Source: Immersiella caudata (taxonomy: Eukaryota; Ascomycota; Sordariomycetes; Sordariales; Lasiosphaeriaceae). Taken from it: 64,000 bases of DNA. The DNA is taken from contig JAULSU010000002.1 in the NCBI GenBank assembly GCA_030512335.1, positions 186,001-250,000 of the forward strand. Direction: 5' to 3'. Both the position numbers and the translations under genes were made by a program. The number at the start of each line of letters is the position of its first letter. The first letter of the stretch is position 1. The notes under the pieces were generated by a model. That model was not told the DNA's origin. It did no database searches and saw nothing but the letters and a program-made list of their open reading frames with translations. Of the stretch, positions 1 through 12,905 are shown piece after piece.

Positions 1-1157
1 GATCCATTCCTCAGGAGGTGAGGTGGGCCCTGCAGGGCGGATCTTGCCTTCCCAGGCCCTGCGCGCCGCCGTCTGTCCACAGTCCAGCCCGACCTGAGTT
101 GATGCTTGCTGCTGAAGAGGCAGCTTCTCCACTCCGTAGCTTGCTCGCTCGCTCCCGCTCCCATCATAGGTGCCCGCCGTCTTCACCCCTTTTAGCCATT
201 TGGGGGGTCGATTCGATAGATGACAAGACAATCTACCTCTTTCAAAACACTGCGCTCCTTTGACTGAGGTTGCGCCAATCACCCAGGTAATAGCCGCTCG
301 GCGAGCCGATCCAAAGCGCGGCGACAAACAGCCCCCCCAGCAAAACAACGCATCCCAGCACTGGCCCCAGAGTTCCAGGCAGCTGAGGCGCTGAAGCAAG
401 GCCCTGAGGCGCACGGGCAGCTCCGCGGCAGCTGGTGGTCGACGAGGGTCGGCTGCGCGCACTGTGCACGGGAGCTCAATCAAACCCACCGCACACAAAA
501 AACGAGAGGTTCCATTGCTTGGGACCACACCAAGACTCGCAGGTCTCTGTTTTCTGACAGGCGCACGCACCTGCCACCTTCTCTCCGGCTTCTTGCATCG
601 CCTCTCCTCTCCTACCTAACCCAAATCTCTAATTCTCAGTGGCCTGCACCACCTCACGACACCAACGACGACGCAGCAGACGACGTGACGACCCTAGAGT
701 GCATACGATCCCCAAGACGAACATTCCCAGCCAGCCGCTCGCTCGCTTCCGCCCCGTTCGGGACCTCTTGCGACTTGCAATTCTTCTGCTGTGGGCCCGA
801 TTTTTTTCGTTTTTTTAACCCATTCTTCGCCGACCTGGGACGCTGTAACCCTTTCCGCGTCATTGAAAAATCACGCCGCTCTCCACCCGAAGACTCTGCA
901 AACCAACGTCCACCTGTCCAAATCGCGGCAGCCGGCATCGCCGTCATCGACGCCCCCCCCCCCCCCCCTTTGTCTGGCTTCTCGTCCGCTCCAGACGGTC
1001 GGCTAGACGCTTGCTGCTGCTCGCCCACCGACGGCGGTCCACCGACCCCGACCTGACCCCCTTTCGACCAAACCCCATCGGTCTGGTTCGCTGGTCTCCA
1101 GCACCGGCTGCCTCGACCGCCCCGCACCACGCAAATACTGGCCCGACACGCAGGAAG
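1..1157. other. 5' flank of the Pin4-like gene, no supported gene
   Basis: No reading frame here has a convincing protein signature. The stretch is C-rich on the + strand and runs into the 5' UTR of the Pin4-like gene. It includes a pure C16 tract at 953-968. One short minus-strand frame (242-469) has a hydrophobic stretch but no recognisable family, so it is not annotated as a gene. Confidence 0.5.
953..968. repeat. C16 homopolymer
   Basis: Uninterrupted run of 16 C in the presumed 5' UTR of the Pin4-like gene. Confidence 0.95.
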
Positions 1158-3176
1158 ATGAATCAACAACCGGAGCTCTTCTTCCCCGGCTACCCGATGA
1201 ACAACGCGAATCGGTCTCCCGGTTCGGCGAGGCCGGGTTACAACACGACCGCCGGTCTGCCCAGCATCAATCGCATGAACCAGCGGCAGATGGACGCCGT
1301 CAGCCAATCACCGGCTGGCTTATTTCCCAACGACGACCGCTTCGCCTCGTACGACAGCAACGCCTTCAGACACAACAGGATACCGCTCACGCCAGGCTTC
1401 AATGATGGCTTCCTCGGCAACAACCAGGCATGGGCCTTCAACGGCGGCGCAAACACGGTAAACGGCGTCATGGGCGACAACAGGCTGCGATCTGGCGCCC
1501 GCCGGGCTATTCCCACGGTTCGTTTACACTTTCCCCCCTCAGACCCTCTTGCGACTGTCTAACTCTTTGTGTGCTCAGGAGTGGACGATGCCCGAACAAC
1601 CAGGCCTGGGAAGTCAGGCGCTCAACACCCCTTCAACCCAGTACTCGGCCGTCGGCGGCTTTAACCAGGGCATGGGACACATGAACGGTGATGGGGGCTT
1701 CGGCGAGCGTCACGGCTACCCAAACAGCATGTACGATCCACGACACGACCCCAAGGCCCTCGGCAGCGATCTCATTCCCACCGCCATCGTCATCAAGAAC
1801 ATTCCCTTCAACGTGCGAAAGGAGATGCTCACGGGCATCATGTCGGACATGGGCCTGCCCCAGCCGTACGCCTTCAACTACCACTTCGACAACGGCATCT
1901 TCCGTGGTTTGGCATTTGCCAATTTCCAGAGCCCCATGGATACGCAGACGGTCATCGAGCAGCTGAACGGATACGAGGTGCAGGGGAGGAAGCTGAGGGT
2001 GGAGTACAAGAAGATGCTTCCAGAGCATGAAAGAGAGCGGATTGAACGCGAGAAGAGGGAGAAGCGTGGCCAGCTGGAGGAGCAGCATCAACCCATTCCG
2101 CTGCACACGCAGTCGTCGATGCATTCGCTCAACGCCGCCCATACCGCCCGATCTCGTAACTCGCCGTTACGTAAGTCATCAACAAGGCAGCTTGCGCCGA
2201 CAGCCTCCAACCCGCCGGTCACAGGCGATGTGGATCTCAACAATCCAGATACGCTGAGTTTCTACACCGAGCTGACCCTATTCCGAAACGACCCAAACCG
2301 CGAAATCATCGTTTTCCCCAGCACCATCACTCCGCAGCAGCGTCGAACCGTCCACATCCTGGCACACAACATGGGTTTGGAGCACCGATCGGTTGGCGAA
2401 GGCCAGCACCGACAGCTTCACGTCGTCAAGGATACAGGTACCGCCGCGCCCATGCACATGCCGCCCGGAGTGTCGGCGGATGCGCACCGCCGAGGACTTA
2501 GCCGCGCCGCTACAATTGACTTCGCCGAGACTCGTGGCAGCGCGCCGGGTCAGTACGGAACCCTTGGCAGGCAGGGTCGCCATGGGCCGACGCTCGAGCT
2601 TCCGGATAGCCCAGACGGAGGCTTGAACGCCTTGCGCGGTGTAAAGTCGTTTGCGGACTTGCGTTCCTACACGCCAAGCCCCTCCCTGTCAGCTTCTGGG
2701 TACACACAGGGTTCGTCTGTGCATGGACCCAACGTCGCACAGTATGGCGAGTACACCTCGGGACTCGGTGGGCAGAACAGCGCGCTCACTACTCCCACGA
2801 CCCCCGGGACGACGTCCAACAACGACACCTCCATGTTGATCAACGATCTGGGGTCCATGTCACTGGGCGAGCCATTCAACGGAAGTCGGCTTCGTCCCAG
2901 GGAGAATAACCCTGGTGCTATCGGCAGTCAGCGACCCGGCATGAACGGAAACAACAATCGAAACGCACCCGAGCGACAGCCTCATGGCCCTGCGGGGGAC
3001 TGGGGTGATGCCATCGGTTTTGCTGCACGCGGTCGTGCGAACGGCCATCTGCAACGGGGAAGCGGTTAGTCGCTGTGTTGATCGCGCGCGTCGAGCTAAA
3101 CTAATGGACCTGAGCAGATTCCTCCGATACTGCCGTTCGAGGCGCAACAGCAGCGGCCACATCTAGGTTCCAGTAG
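1158..3176 (+). CDS. PIN4: Pin4/Cip2-like RNA-binding protein (RRM + R3H)
   Basis: Three exons: 1158-1517, 1579-3064 and 3118-3176, giving about 634 residues. Intron 1 (1518-1578) opens with GTTCGT, has a CTAAC branch site and ends CAG. A second short intron (3065-3117, GTTAGT to GAGCAG, branch CTAAT) removes a stop at 3067 and adds a tail ending TSRFQ. That tail is the least certain part. Residues about 189-264 form an RRM (IVIKNIPFNV as RNP2-like, RGLAFANF as RNP1-like). Residues about 349-405 form an R3H domain (RREII-like core FRNDPNREIIVFPS). The rest is low-complexity. This RRM-R3H order is that of yeast Pin4/Mdt1 and fission-yeast Cip2, cytoplasmic mRNA-binding regulators linked to cell cycle and stress. 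Domain assignment is firm; the symbol is by domain architecture. Confidence 0.85.
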
Positions 3177-5735
3177 AGCGATGCCTCGAATCGCCGAAGC
3201 TCAAGCACCTCAAGTATCCGGAAGCGACCCAAGCACCAACCGAAGCCCAACCAGCGTTGAACCCGATCATTGCTCCCCATCAGAGTGCTCAGAAACGCGA
3301 AGCCCAAGCATCCCCAGCGTCCATATCCCCCCCACGCCTCGGCCTGAGTGCATCTTGGCACGCATTCTGGTTCCATCGATATTGCCAACTCATGTACCTC
3401 AGTCCGAACGCTTTCTCGACTGTTTTGCAACCATCATCACTTGCTAGACCTCGACATTACCTGTTTTTTTGGTTCGATGTCCCGGTCTTGACCGAATGAC
3501 ATCTAAGTTCAGACTGCCGCTCAATGACTGTCTCCCCGAACGCTGGTCTTTTGCACTTCAACATGTTCCGCATCTGGGTCCGGTCTGGCATCAATCCCGG
3601 ATCGCCCGTGTCGTATTATCTGGGGCGCTGGCTGTCGGAGCGAATCCCACGCTGGCTCTGACGTTGGGTCTGCCTTCTGTTTTCTCTTTCTCGATAATGG
3701 TTCATAATCTGTTGGCTTGCTGTCGGTTGGCCAATTTCTTTCTCGATTTTCCACACGCGGGTCCAGTAAAGACCTAATACTCGAGCGGACAACCCCCCGG
3801 TCTCCCACTCCATCAGAGATGACGGCAACGAGTAAACGCAACCCAAGGAAACACAAGAGATGAAGAACATGGGAAACAAGACTTTACAACTTCATGGGCA
3901 ACCATTTACGCCACGGCCTGGCCAGATCCTACCCTCCCGACACTGCAACCGTTCGTCTTTCAACGATCTCTGCGTTTCTGCATTGATTCACCGCGTTCCC
4001 TTTTCGCATCCTGACTTTTTGTCAGGCAGGGATGCCAGGGTCGGCCAAGGCCACAAACGCCTTTACGACTGTTATGGATTACGACCGTCATGTCTTAGAT
4101 GGCTATGACAATGTCCTTCGCTTGGCAGGCTGCGCAATGTTATTTCGTGTCGCCAACAAGGAGAAGATACAATGCACACTCATCTAATAATTCTGTCCCC
4201 ATTCCCCCTATCTCTCCTCCTCCATCTGCTCTCCTGTTGGTCAGTCGTGTCGCATCTCGGGTGCGGGACATGGATGGGCACGCCTGACTGCCAGCAACTG
4301 AAAAAAAAAAAAAAAAAAGGATGGACAGCTCTCTTACTCTCTTCCGGTCCGGGTTTGTTTCTGTTCTCTCTCGCCCGTCACCTCCATACTCTCTGTCTAA
4401 TGATCACCGCTTTTCTGGACGAAACCTTTGCCTTGGGCAGAACGCTCTTAGACCAGGCGTTACGGGATGATGTTGGTTTCATGTCTCGGGTTTGCATTGT
4501 TTTTTCCGCATTGGCTTTGTTTCTATCAGTTCCGTCGGATCTGTTGGGGGATGACATGGTGTCGAGGACACCTGGCTGTCTGGAGCGATGAATCGGGGGT
4601 ATGGGTGGAAGAGCGGATGCATGGTGATGATGGAATGGGCAGATGATGGCAAGAACGTGGAAATAGTTTGGATACATGGAAAGAATGTTTGGGACTGTGG
4701 CAGTGAGGGAAAATACGGCGCCGCCAGTGTGTGTGTCTCTGTGTGTGCGTGAGTGTGCAAGTGCAAGTGTGCGAGTGTTTGTTACATGGATTCGACCGGA
4801 TGGACTGGCCATGTGGAAGCAATTGCTCGGAATAAGGCGGGATAAGGCTTCGCCGTTAGTCTGGTCAGACGACATGGCTGAAGGGCAGGCGGACAGGTAG
4901 CCCAACCCACGGGCGAGGGAGGGGTGGGTAGGAAAGATGCTTGATCCGACTCGAGAGAGAAGCAACTTGACCAAGGCCGAGGTGCTCAAAGGCACAAGAC
5001 ATGGGTCGGGTAGGGGTGAGAGATGATTGGATTGGACTGCTTGAACAGATCACAGGTCTACGGGTCAGGTCGGGTCAGGTCATCTAGTGTGTCGCGCATA
5101 TACTGGTCCGGTTGGTGGCTTTTTGAACGCGTAATAATGCTGAAGTTTTTGAGTTTTGCTGCCTTCGCCATCTGTTCTGTCTGAGCATGTGTTGTTCATT
5201 GTTCTTACATGCCTGATGTGTTGCTAACAGCGCCTAGGGGGGGAGGGGGTCATGTTGATGTCACCATGCCCAGCGCCATGTTTCACGTTGTTTTTGGTGT
5301 CCGGTTCGAGTTGTGCAGCCAACAATGAAAATAGACCTCCTCTCTTGATCGAGGGCTGAGTTTGACAAAGGTTGGATGACCTAGGTTTGTCCTCGCTTAT
5401 CTGTTAAAACTCATGTGCCTTTCCCCTAGCATGCACAGCCGCAATACCCATTGGCGGGTCTCTGTTGTAAGGTAAGGTAAAGTGTTGTTTTTTCAGCGCA
5501 GAGGTATGAAGCGAGGATCTCAACATGGAGAATCATTTTGAAGATCAGTCACGGGATTGACGAGCCCCCCTTGGGCAATTCATTACTGAATGACGCCTTG
5601 ATAAACAAAAAATTCAGATGTATATGGAGCGGCGTACCATACGGCTGACATAGTTTCTGTCCTCTTCAAATTCCATACCTCAAGATGGAGCGTATGGCCA
5701 GGGCAGTTTCTTCCTCTAACCGAGAGCCCACATCC
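3177..5735. other. Intergenic between convergent genes
   Basis: About 2.5 kb between the Pin4-like gene and the Hal2-like gene, which converge. It probably holds long 3' UTRs. It includes an A18 run at 4301-4318 and a degenerate GT-rich stretch at about 4724-4777. No frame resembles a known protein. Confidence 0.5.
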
Positions 5736-6914
5736 TCACTGCTCCCCACCCATAACCCTCCTCACCTCCGCTAAAACAGCCGCATGCTCACCCTCGGAAG
5801 CAGCCACAAACCCCCTATTCCCACTCATCGTCCTCCCCGTGCTCAAATCCATTTCCCTCCCATTCACATCCGTAATTTTCCCGCCGACCTCCCTGAACAA
5901 AAGCATAGCACCCGCGTGATCCCAGATCTTGGCATGTCTATTAGGGTTTTTATAAATCCATACCGTGTAGGTCGCGTGCTGTAGCGCGAGGGATACCCAG
6001 CGGAGGACCCAGGCTAGGAGGTCACAGTAGGGGTGGGTTGCGCCGAGGGAGGTGGCGATTTGTTGGTGGAGGTCTTGTTTTCCTGAGGTTACAGCTGTTG
6101 CTGTGGTTGAGAGGTACGGTCGAGACACTGCATTGGGAGGGATGTTGGGAAGGCGGATAGGGGATTGGGATGCATCCAGCGGCATGATGTAGGATCCTTC
6201 GCCAAGGGCGGCGTAGAGGAAGGTACCTGGGTGGCTGGCAGGGGGGACTGTGGCATCGGTGAATTTTGAGAGAGGGGTTTTTGCAAGGTTGAAATCGACA
6301 AGGGGGCAGGCGATGGCGCTGAGTTGTTCGACGCCGTCGGAGATGAGGGCGAGGTTGATGGCGTATTGTTGACCCTTGACGAAGGATGCGGTGCCGTCGA
6401 TGGGGTCCATTACCCAGAAGGTCGGCTTGGTGGTGCCGTCTCCATTGGGATCACCGGCAAGGTCGAGGATTTTGATGACGTGGGTGTCGTTCGTTGAGAA
6501 GGCGAAGCAGCCGTTTTCCCAGGCGTAGGTGTTGTCCCGGGCGTGGTCAACGATGAGAGAGTTGACGATGGCGCGGAGTTCGGGGTCGTTGCGGAGCTGA
6601 TCGGCGGACTCTTCGGCTACGAGGCCGTATGTGGGGAAGGTCACGTTGAGAACGGTGAGGAGCATGGCTTGGATGGCGAGATCGGCAATGGTGACTGGTG
6701 TGGCATCGGATTTGAGCATTTTGATTGCCAGAGAGTCCGAGTCCTGTGTCTTGGCGATGGCGTCCTTGCCGTTGAACTCGGTCATTTTTTGGACGGTCCG
6801 ACTGATTTCGGCCGCGACTCGGAGCGCCTCAAAGGCCGCCTGCAGTTCCTTGGTCCAGGGGCTCTCGCCATCTGTTACCGGCTTGACCAGGTTCTTTGTT
6901 GTTGGTTCTGTCAT
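5736..6914 (-). CDS. HAL2: 3'(2'),5'-bisphosphate nucleotidase (Hal2/Met22 type)
   Basis: Single exon, 392 residues from the ATG at 6914-6912. The open frame runs further upstream, but that part is low-complexity (encoded through CA and A runs) and is most likely 5' UTR. It is a Li+/Na+-sensitive inositol-monophosphatase-fold enzyme that converts PAP to AMP and PAPS to APS in sulfate assimilation. Metal-site motifs are visible: TIAD (D about 78), AEES (101-102), DPIDGT (170-175) and WDHAG (331-335). Length is close to the yeast enzyme (about 357) plus an N-terminal extension. Canonical family members have KGFLRG after DPIDGT; here it is ASFVKG, so specificity within the Hal2/IMPase group is slightly uncertain. 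Confidence 0.85.
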   Translation of the reverse strand: MTEPTTKNLVKPVTDGESPWTKELQAAFEALRVAAEISRTVQKMTEFNGKDAIAKTQDSDSLAIKMLKSDATPVTIADLAIQAMLLTVLNVTFPTYGLVAEESADQLRNDPELRAIVNSLIVDHARDNTYAWENGCFAFSTNDTHVIKILDLAGDPNGDGTTKPTFWVMDPIDGTASFVKGQQYAINLALISDGVEQLSAIACPLVDFNLAKTPLSKFTDATVPPASHPGTFLYAALGEGSYIMPLDASQSPIRLPNIPPNAVSRPYLSTTATAVTSGKQDLHQQIATSLGATHPYCDLLAWVLRWVSLALQHATYTVWIYKNPNRHAKIWDHAGAMLLFREVGGKITDVNGREMDLSTGRTMSGNRGFVAASEGEHAAVLAEVRRVMGGEQ

Positions 6915-8805
6915 TTTCGAGGTGTCGAGCCAATATTTGTTTCTGCTACTGTTGTGAAACCGGGAAAGAAATCTCTCGCCACTCCCCGTGCCAAGTCCGA
7001 CTCGGAGACGGGGCACCAGGACCCACTTTGGGCTCCGCACCTGCCCGCTCCGAAGGCATCCACCGCGAGGCAAGAGGCAGCAGAGAGAATGAGGCTGAAA
7101 TTTCTCGCCTTGAAGAACCGATGACAACGCAGGAATCTGGTTGAAATGGGCAAATTTAGTCGCGACAACTTCGTCGCGCCATAACGCACACACACACACA
7201 CACACACACAAAAAAAAAAAAAAAAGGGAGGGATATTGAGACAAGTGGAACAGATGGATCCCTTCGAGAAAATGAAGGGCAAGAGCTGGAACTCTTGTCA
7301 CACAAAATGCTGCTCCGGACGTGAGTGTCTCCCTTGGCATAGATCACAGTGTTGGCGGACACCTTTGTGCTTCCCGCCGCGTCCAGGAAAAGTCTGCAAG
7401 CCAACACACTCTGCCCATTGAGCAACAAAAAAAAAAAAGGAAAAAGAAAAACAAACTGAGATGCGAGTTGCAGTGAGAATAGTTTTTCAAGCCCCAAACA
7501 AAGAAACCACAACCTCACCTTCAAAGCCCGTCCTAAATCAACAACAAAAGAAAAGCACCTGACTTCGCTGCAGCAAAGGAAGGTCCCGAACTGTAATATA
7601 CCCCCCCTGTCATAGCCCCCCGTATTCGCACTCCCTCCCCTCTTGGCCACTGCCAACCTCGACTTCAGGCAAATTCCACCAGTAAGAGCGATCGGCTTCT
7701 AGATCTGTGTCCCTGCACTAACAAAACACCTGTGCCGCTTGATTGCGTGGGCTTGGCTGTGGGGTGACGGGGAAGCAGTGATACCGGGCTGGCATATTGG
7801 GTTTTGCTTGTCTGGTGTCCGTCTTGGGGTATCCAAGTTCTGGGTCACGGTGGTGAGGCGGGATTGGGACGGACGGAAGAGTGGGGGTTCTTCTTTTGAG
7901 ATGATGCGGAGCTATCGTTGATGCAGAGGTTGCAGTGGGTGGAAAACTACTGCAGGGCGCGATGCGATGCAACGGGTCATGGAACCAAGATAACCTGATC
8001 ATGGATCATGGGAAAACGGAACAGGAAAAAAAAACACGATTCAATCCTATCAGATGACGACCCAAGGTTTGTGTCTGTCCTTTCTCCGAACAATAGCCCA
8101 CCACAAACAGCCTAGCCAGGTCTTGCCACGGTGGTACCTCGGAAGGCATAAGAAAACAGAAAAAAATAATCTGGTAACGGGGAGCAAAAGGATGGGATGG
8201 GCGACTTGACAGCGGGAACGTGCCCCACCCCCTGGCCCCCATGGGGTCGTCAGGGCTCTCCAGTCGTCAGCCGGGACGCAGCGGCCCCTCTTTCTCGGGC
8301 GACAATACAGCGAGCGTAAGCGAATCAGACGCTGCATAATATACAGGGCAATACACCTTATATTAACCGCACGTCTTGGCGGAGGAGTCGTTTACAGAGA
8401 GGGTGAACTAGGCTCCCAGGTTGGAAATGAGGGAGAGAGTGCGTTCAGCTCGTGAGATTTCGTGATTTACTCATTTTCAAAACGAGTGAGTGAGAATGCC
8501 CTTGAACAGCTACTATTACATCTACCAGGTAAGAAAGGTCCAGACATAATCGACACAGCAAATTCAGGGGTAGAGTAAACAATTGTATCTCCACTTTCCA
8601 TTCTTGTCCTACTCCTACTTACATCCCCATCCCAAAGAATACCGCTCTTCCCCTATCCCTTCCCATGCTCAAAAAAGCAAAAACAAAAGATGATGTTGCA
8701 TCTCAAGAAAAATCTTTATGATTTAGTAGTAGCAGTAACCAGTAAAATAAGTACCAGTAGATACCAGTATGAGTACTAGTAGAGGTGACTCTGAAAAGAG
8801 TGAAA
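6915..8805. other. Promoter/5' UTR of Hal2-like gene and 3' flank of DUF1996 gene
   Basis: About 1.9 kb without a supported gene. It carries a CA repeat running into an A run (7187-7225), a second A-rich tract near 7428-7452, and several short frames with no family signature. The CA/A tract lies about 270-310 nt upstream of the Hal2-like start. Confidence 0.5.
7187..7225. repeat. (CA)12 followed by A16
   Basis: Perfect CA dinucleotide repeat that passes directly into a poly-A run, upstream of the Hal2-like start codon. Confidence 0.95.
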
Positions 8806-9994
8806 TTAAGCCTTGATGGCCATTTCGCCCATGGGCATAGCCTTGAGCCAGCCGTTGACCTCCTCGGGCGCCTGCTGCTTGATCTTGCAGGCGTTGTACT
8901 TCTCGGGGGCCTGGAAGGTGAGGCCGGCGGCGGGGCAGTCGCGGTTGAGGTTGCAGTTCTTGTCCATGGCGAGTTGCAAGGAGTTGCCCTTCCAGCCGAA
9001 GAGGTAGTCGCCGTGCGCGGCAGCGCCACTGAAATAATGTTAGTATTTTTTGTCTTAAAAAAAAGAGAGAGAGAAAAAGGAGAAAAGGAGGCGTACCCAA
9101 TGTTCATGCTGTAAGCGTACGGGTTGCCAGAATCAGGCCACCACGAGCGGTCAATCTTGCGGGCATCCCACATGAGCTCGTACATGACCTGGGGCGTCTT
9201 GACGGGGTGCGACGACGGGCAGGCACCTCCACCAGTGGCACCGCTGCCCTGGCCGTAAGCCATGTGCGACTTGTGGTCGGGGCTGTCGAGGTTCTTGCCG
9301 TCCCAGCAGTGGGGGAAGATGATGGTCTGACGGATCATCTGGCAGTCCTTGCTCGCGGGGATGCCGACCGTGTCGGAGCCGGTGCAGGGGGCGCCGCCGA
9401 CAAAGGTGTTCTCGTCGGGGCGGTTCCAGCAGCGATGGCAGATGTTGGCCTTGGAGACCTTGCTATCCTCGGTGTTGGCGGCGTTACCAGCGATCATGCG
9501 GAAGCCCTGGGCGACATTAGTACTTTTACCCCTTTTCTGAAAATAGGAGAGAAAATGAAAAGGGGGGAGGTGATTCTTACAGGCTTGAAAGATGTGACCT
9601 GGCCGCTCTTCATGTAGTAGATATCCAGACCGCCGTCGTTGATGAGCTTGCCCTGGGGACCGCCGTTGCCGGTCTGGGGCACGCGCATGTAGCTGCCGTT
9701 CTTGTGCTTGAAGAACATGACAGCGGTCCAGTAGTTGGACAGATCCTGGACAAAGGAGCAGGATGTGCACTTGGAGCGCTCAGCGGGGTCGTAGACGACG
9801 GGCTCCATGGTCAGGTTGAACGAGTCACCACCGACGATCTGGTGCAAGTGGGGGGTGAAGCGCTGGCCGGGGTTGACGATGGGGTCGACACGGTCCACCA
9901 CCAGCTGCGAGCACGCGAATCGCAGCATATTTTGCGCCGATGCGCTGCTGGCCAGCAGCGACACCGCGGCGGCGAGAGATACGGACTGGCGCAT
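8806..9994 (-). CDS. Secreted DUF1996 protein
   Basis: Three exons on the minus strand: 9994-9581, 9506-9097 and 9028-8806, about 348 residues. Introns are 9507-9580 (GTAAGA to CAG, branch TACTAAT) and 9029-9096 (GTACGC to CAG, branch TACTAAC). The first joins phase 0, the second phase 2, and both give an uninterrupted protein. A signal peptide is clear (MRQSVSLAAAVSLLASSASA). The mature part has the DUF1996 layout: FACSQLVVDRVDPIVNPG near the N-terminus, HLHQIVGG, a central GFRMIAG segment, CHRC, and FPHCWDG followed by SHMAYG. The family is widespread in fungal secretomes. Its biochemical role is unknown; cell-wall association has been suggested for relatives. A TATA-like element lies about 140 nt upstream. 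Confidence 0.88.
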
Positions 9995-10130
9995 CGTGCT
10001 CTTTTTTCTCAACTTCTCGAGAAAGTGTTGTCGGCCGGGTCGAACGATGGAATCCGAATTCGGTGAAAACAGAGTGACGGACAACAAACAAAAGGGAGGG
10101 AGGGAAACCAGGAAACCGAACTCTCCCTGC

Positions 10131-10137
10131 ACTTATA
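10131..10137 (-). promoter_or_regulatory. TATA-like element of the DUF1996 gene
   Basis: Reads TATAAGT on the minus strand, about 137 nt upstream of the DUF1996 ATG. Position and sequence suit a core promoter; no other evidence. Confidence 0.4.
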
Positions 10138-11984
10138 CAAACATCGCGGCCCACCCAGGATGGGTGTAGGACAGCTGGGGTGGGCCCCCCTGAACCGCCT
10201 GCACGGGCGTGCACGGCACCACAGAAACTGCCGATGCTACGGAACAAGTTCGAAGGCCTTCTCTCATCTGGCTATAATCTGCGTGATGGTACCGCATTCG
10301 CCAGCAATTGCCGGAGCTCCGGAAGGCCAATCCCTCAGTTCTGGCAGGTGTAGGCCACATTGAGCCTCCGGCCGGGTAAACACATGTGTCTCCCCCCCAA
10401 TACTACAGCGGTACACCACCACCCGCCGACCCCAGATTATTCTCCCCCAGATTATCTACTCTACCAATCGTCACTGGTCACATGCTCCGCCGCCAGCGCC
10501 CCAAGGCGGCAATTCCCATTTCTTGCGCTCCCCAACCCTGTCACTCACTTATACACTCCTTGGACTATTCTCGGCCCACCCCTCACTCCCATTGGCCGCA
10601 CCTGCATCCCCTCTGCACCGCTTCGGGCCTTTGACGCAGATAAACATTCCTCTCCAGGCCTAGGCAGCGGCAAGTGGCAACAGCCTTGCATCAAGGAAAG
10701 AAAAAAAAGACAGAAAGAAAAATGCCTGGTACGGGGAGGCGACAGCCAAGTCTAGCCAGCCAACGACTGCCGTACCTACTATACACACACGGGCAACCAG
10801 TCACCAGACGTCACCCCCTGTTTCTTCTCAGTCCTCAATCTAACCGCCACCCACGCTCGGATCCCACTGCCTATTATGACCCCCGGTCGGTGACTACTGC
10901 CCATATACAACCGGTCGAGACCGAGCTCTCCCAGGAACGCGCCCAGACTAGACTAGCCCGCCCCTCGGGCGACAGGGACGTTGGCTCGGGGAATACTACG
11001 CCGCAAGCCGTGCAAAAGGTGCCTACCAAGCAAAGTAGGGAGGAAGTGACAGCGGCACTGATATTGATCACGGACGGGGGCCACTATACCTGGTACCCAC
11101 CCGTTCTTGTCTTGCGTTGGGCCAGACCGTAGACGTGAATGCCGTGCATTCTGCTATTGACGTGCTCTCCTGACGGGCAGACCACAAACTGGAACTGGCA
11201 ATGCCACTACCATGCCACATGGCAGATGGCACAGATCGCATCCTCTCAGCTAAGATCTGTGTGGTACATGCCCCGCGGTATGACTTACGTCAACCTAGAT
11301 TTACCGCCCCCTTTCTTTTGCAAAACTCCCGGGAGAGCCAAGACGCCGGATTCAAACAGCCCGGCGGCGGATGACGACGACACACTCAGTCACTCGTTCA
11401 GTCCAGGGATACGAATACCTCTGGGGAAAACGACACCCATGTGACATAGCAGCCACCAACTGCCCTGACGGGCTTCGGTTCCGGAGCAGCATGGGACACA
11501 CACACTCTCTCTCTCTGTGCTCTAGACTGCGGACAGACGAGTACTCGCTGTCAGCCGGGTCTCCTTGATAACGTGACTCGAACCATCCAACCAGGCCACT
11601 GCGGTGATAGCCCAATTACTGGCTTGGCTCTGCCCGGATATCCTCCCCGAAAACATGAACCCAAGTCCAACAAACACTGACAAACTCGCCAACCCATCCA
11701 ACCCCTCTCCCCTAACCCCTATTCCGCGCAACGCCCCATCCATTGACACCCTACCCAACTCATTCCACACCATGACTCCCACCAGCAGAACACCACCCCA
11801 GACATCCCACCCCGTCCAAATCCGAGTCGCAACCATCCGCACGTACGTTCGGGTAAGGAAAGGCATCAACATGGAGCCCAACGCGTCTCCGCCCCACAGC
11901 TTGAACACGCCCATGATGAGAGCAAAGAAGTAGAAAGAACAAACGAACCCATTCTTGGCTGCCCGTGTGCCCACCGTCAAGTGC

Positions 11985-12027
11985 ACATCACAATCACAAT
12001 CACAATCATAATCACAATCACAATCAT
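11985..12027. repeat. Imperfect (CAATCA)n hexamer repeat
   Basis: About seven copies of CAATCA/CAATCAT variants in the C-skewed spacer. Confidence 0.9.
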
Positions 12028-12905
12028 ACCAATCCATCCACCCAATGTAGCTCACATACATACAGCCTCACATTGCAGGCTATCGAAGGGCGGCCGTCGC
12101 TAGACACTAGCGTCCACTTGGTTGCAATTCTTCACTGGCAGCTGGCCAACGCTCGCCTACAAGCGAGCACCCAAAGCAACCTCAGTCTACCTCCCTACCT
12201 CCCGTCGCAGTCGCAACGCCAACAAGACATGCCGAGCCCCAACCGCCCCAGCCCAAAAAACCTCCCCCACAAAAGTAGACTATTCACCCGGTCTTTTCTG
12301 CCGCCTTCTAGAAGGACTCCCCGGCAGGACATACCCCGATCCGCTGCACCATTTTCCCTTTTACTCTTTACTGCCTGCATACCTAGTGTACCTATAAAAT
12401 GCACTACCTGGCAGCCCAGCGGCCCGTAAGCGAAGTCTTGTCCGAACCCACTCGGACATAGAATTACAGAGCGTCATATGCTCATGTGACTAGCACCGCC
12501 GAAGACCACCGACAAACATGGGAACGCCCGTAAACGTGATGTCTCTCTTCTTGGCCGACGGTCTAACCATACTGGTCCCATATCCTCCATCATCACAGGC
12601 CGCCTTGCTCCTGTCTCAGTAATAATACCTGGTCAAACCATCATCTGCCGACGCCTAATCCATTCCAAACACATACCGCGAAAAAAAGCAGTGCCGCTTG
12701 CTGATAAACACAAAAGTGCAAACGCAGGAGACCTGCTGCTCCATCATCTCCCGACACTAAAAACAGCGCCACCACATTACCTATTCAACACCCCGTGATA
12801 TCCTCCCGTGTCCCCCAGTCATGCCAATCTAACAATGACGGCACTTTCCTTGCCAAACCAGGAAAGAAGCCGAATCCCCGATACCACAATGCGATCTCAC
12901 AAAGA

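Larger units (their letters stand above)
9995..12905. other. 2.9 kb intergenic region, C-skewed
   Basis: No supported gene. The + strand is strongly C-rich and G-poor from about 10380 to 12800. The open frames here (for example 10360-10755 and 11965-12429) are proline/serine/histidine-rich products of that skew and resemble no known protein. A hexamer repeat sits at 11985-12027. The right part is presumably the 3' flank of the Vnx1-like gene. Confidence 0.5.

Noticed and set aside
6915..7340. N-terminal extension of the Hal2-like frame
   Set aside because: Encoded through CA and A runs, low-complexity, and not part of the enzyme fold; the ATG at 6914 gives a family-like start.
10360..12429. 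Several proline/serine-rich open frames (for example 10360-10755, 11965-12429)
   Set aside because: They follow from the strong C bias of the + strand and show no conserved motif.
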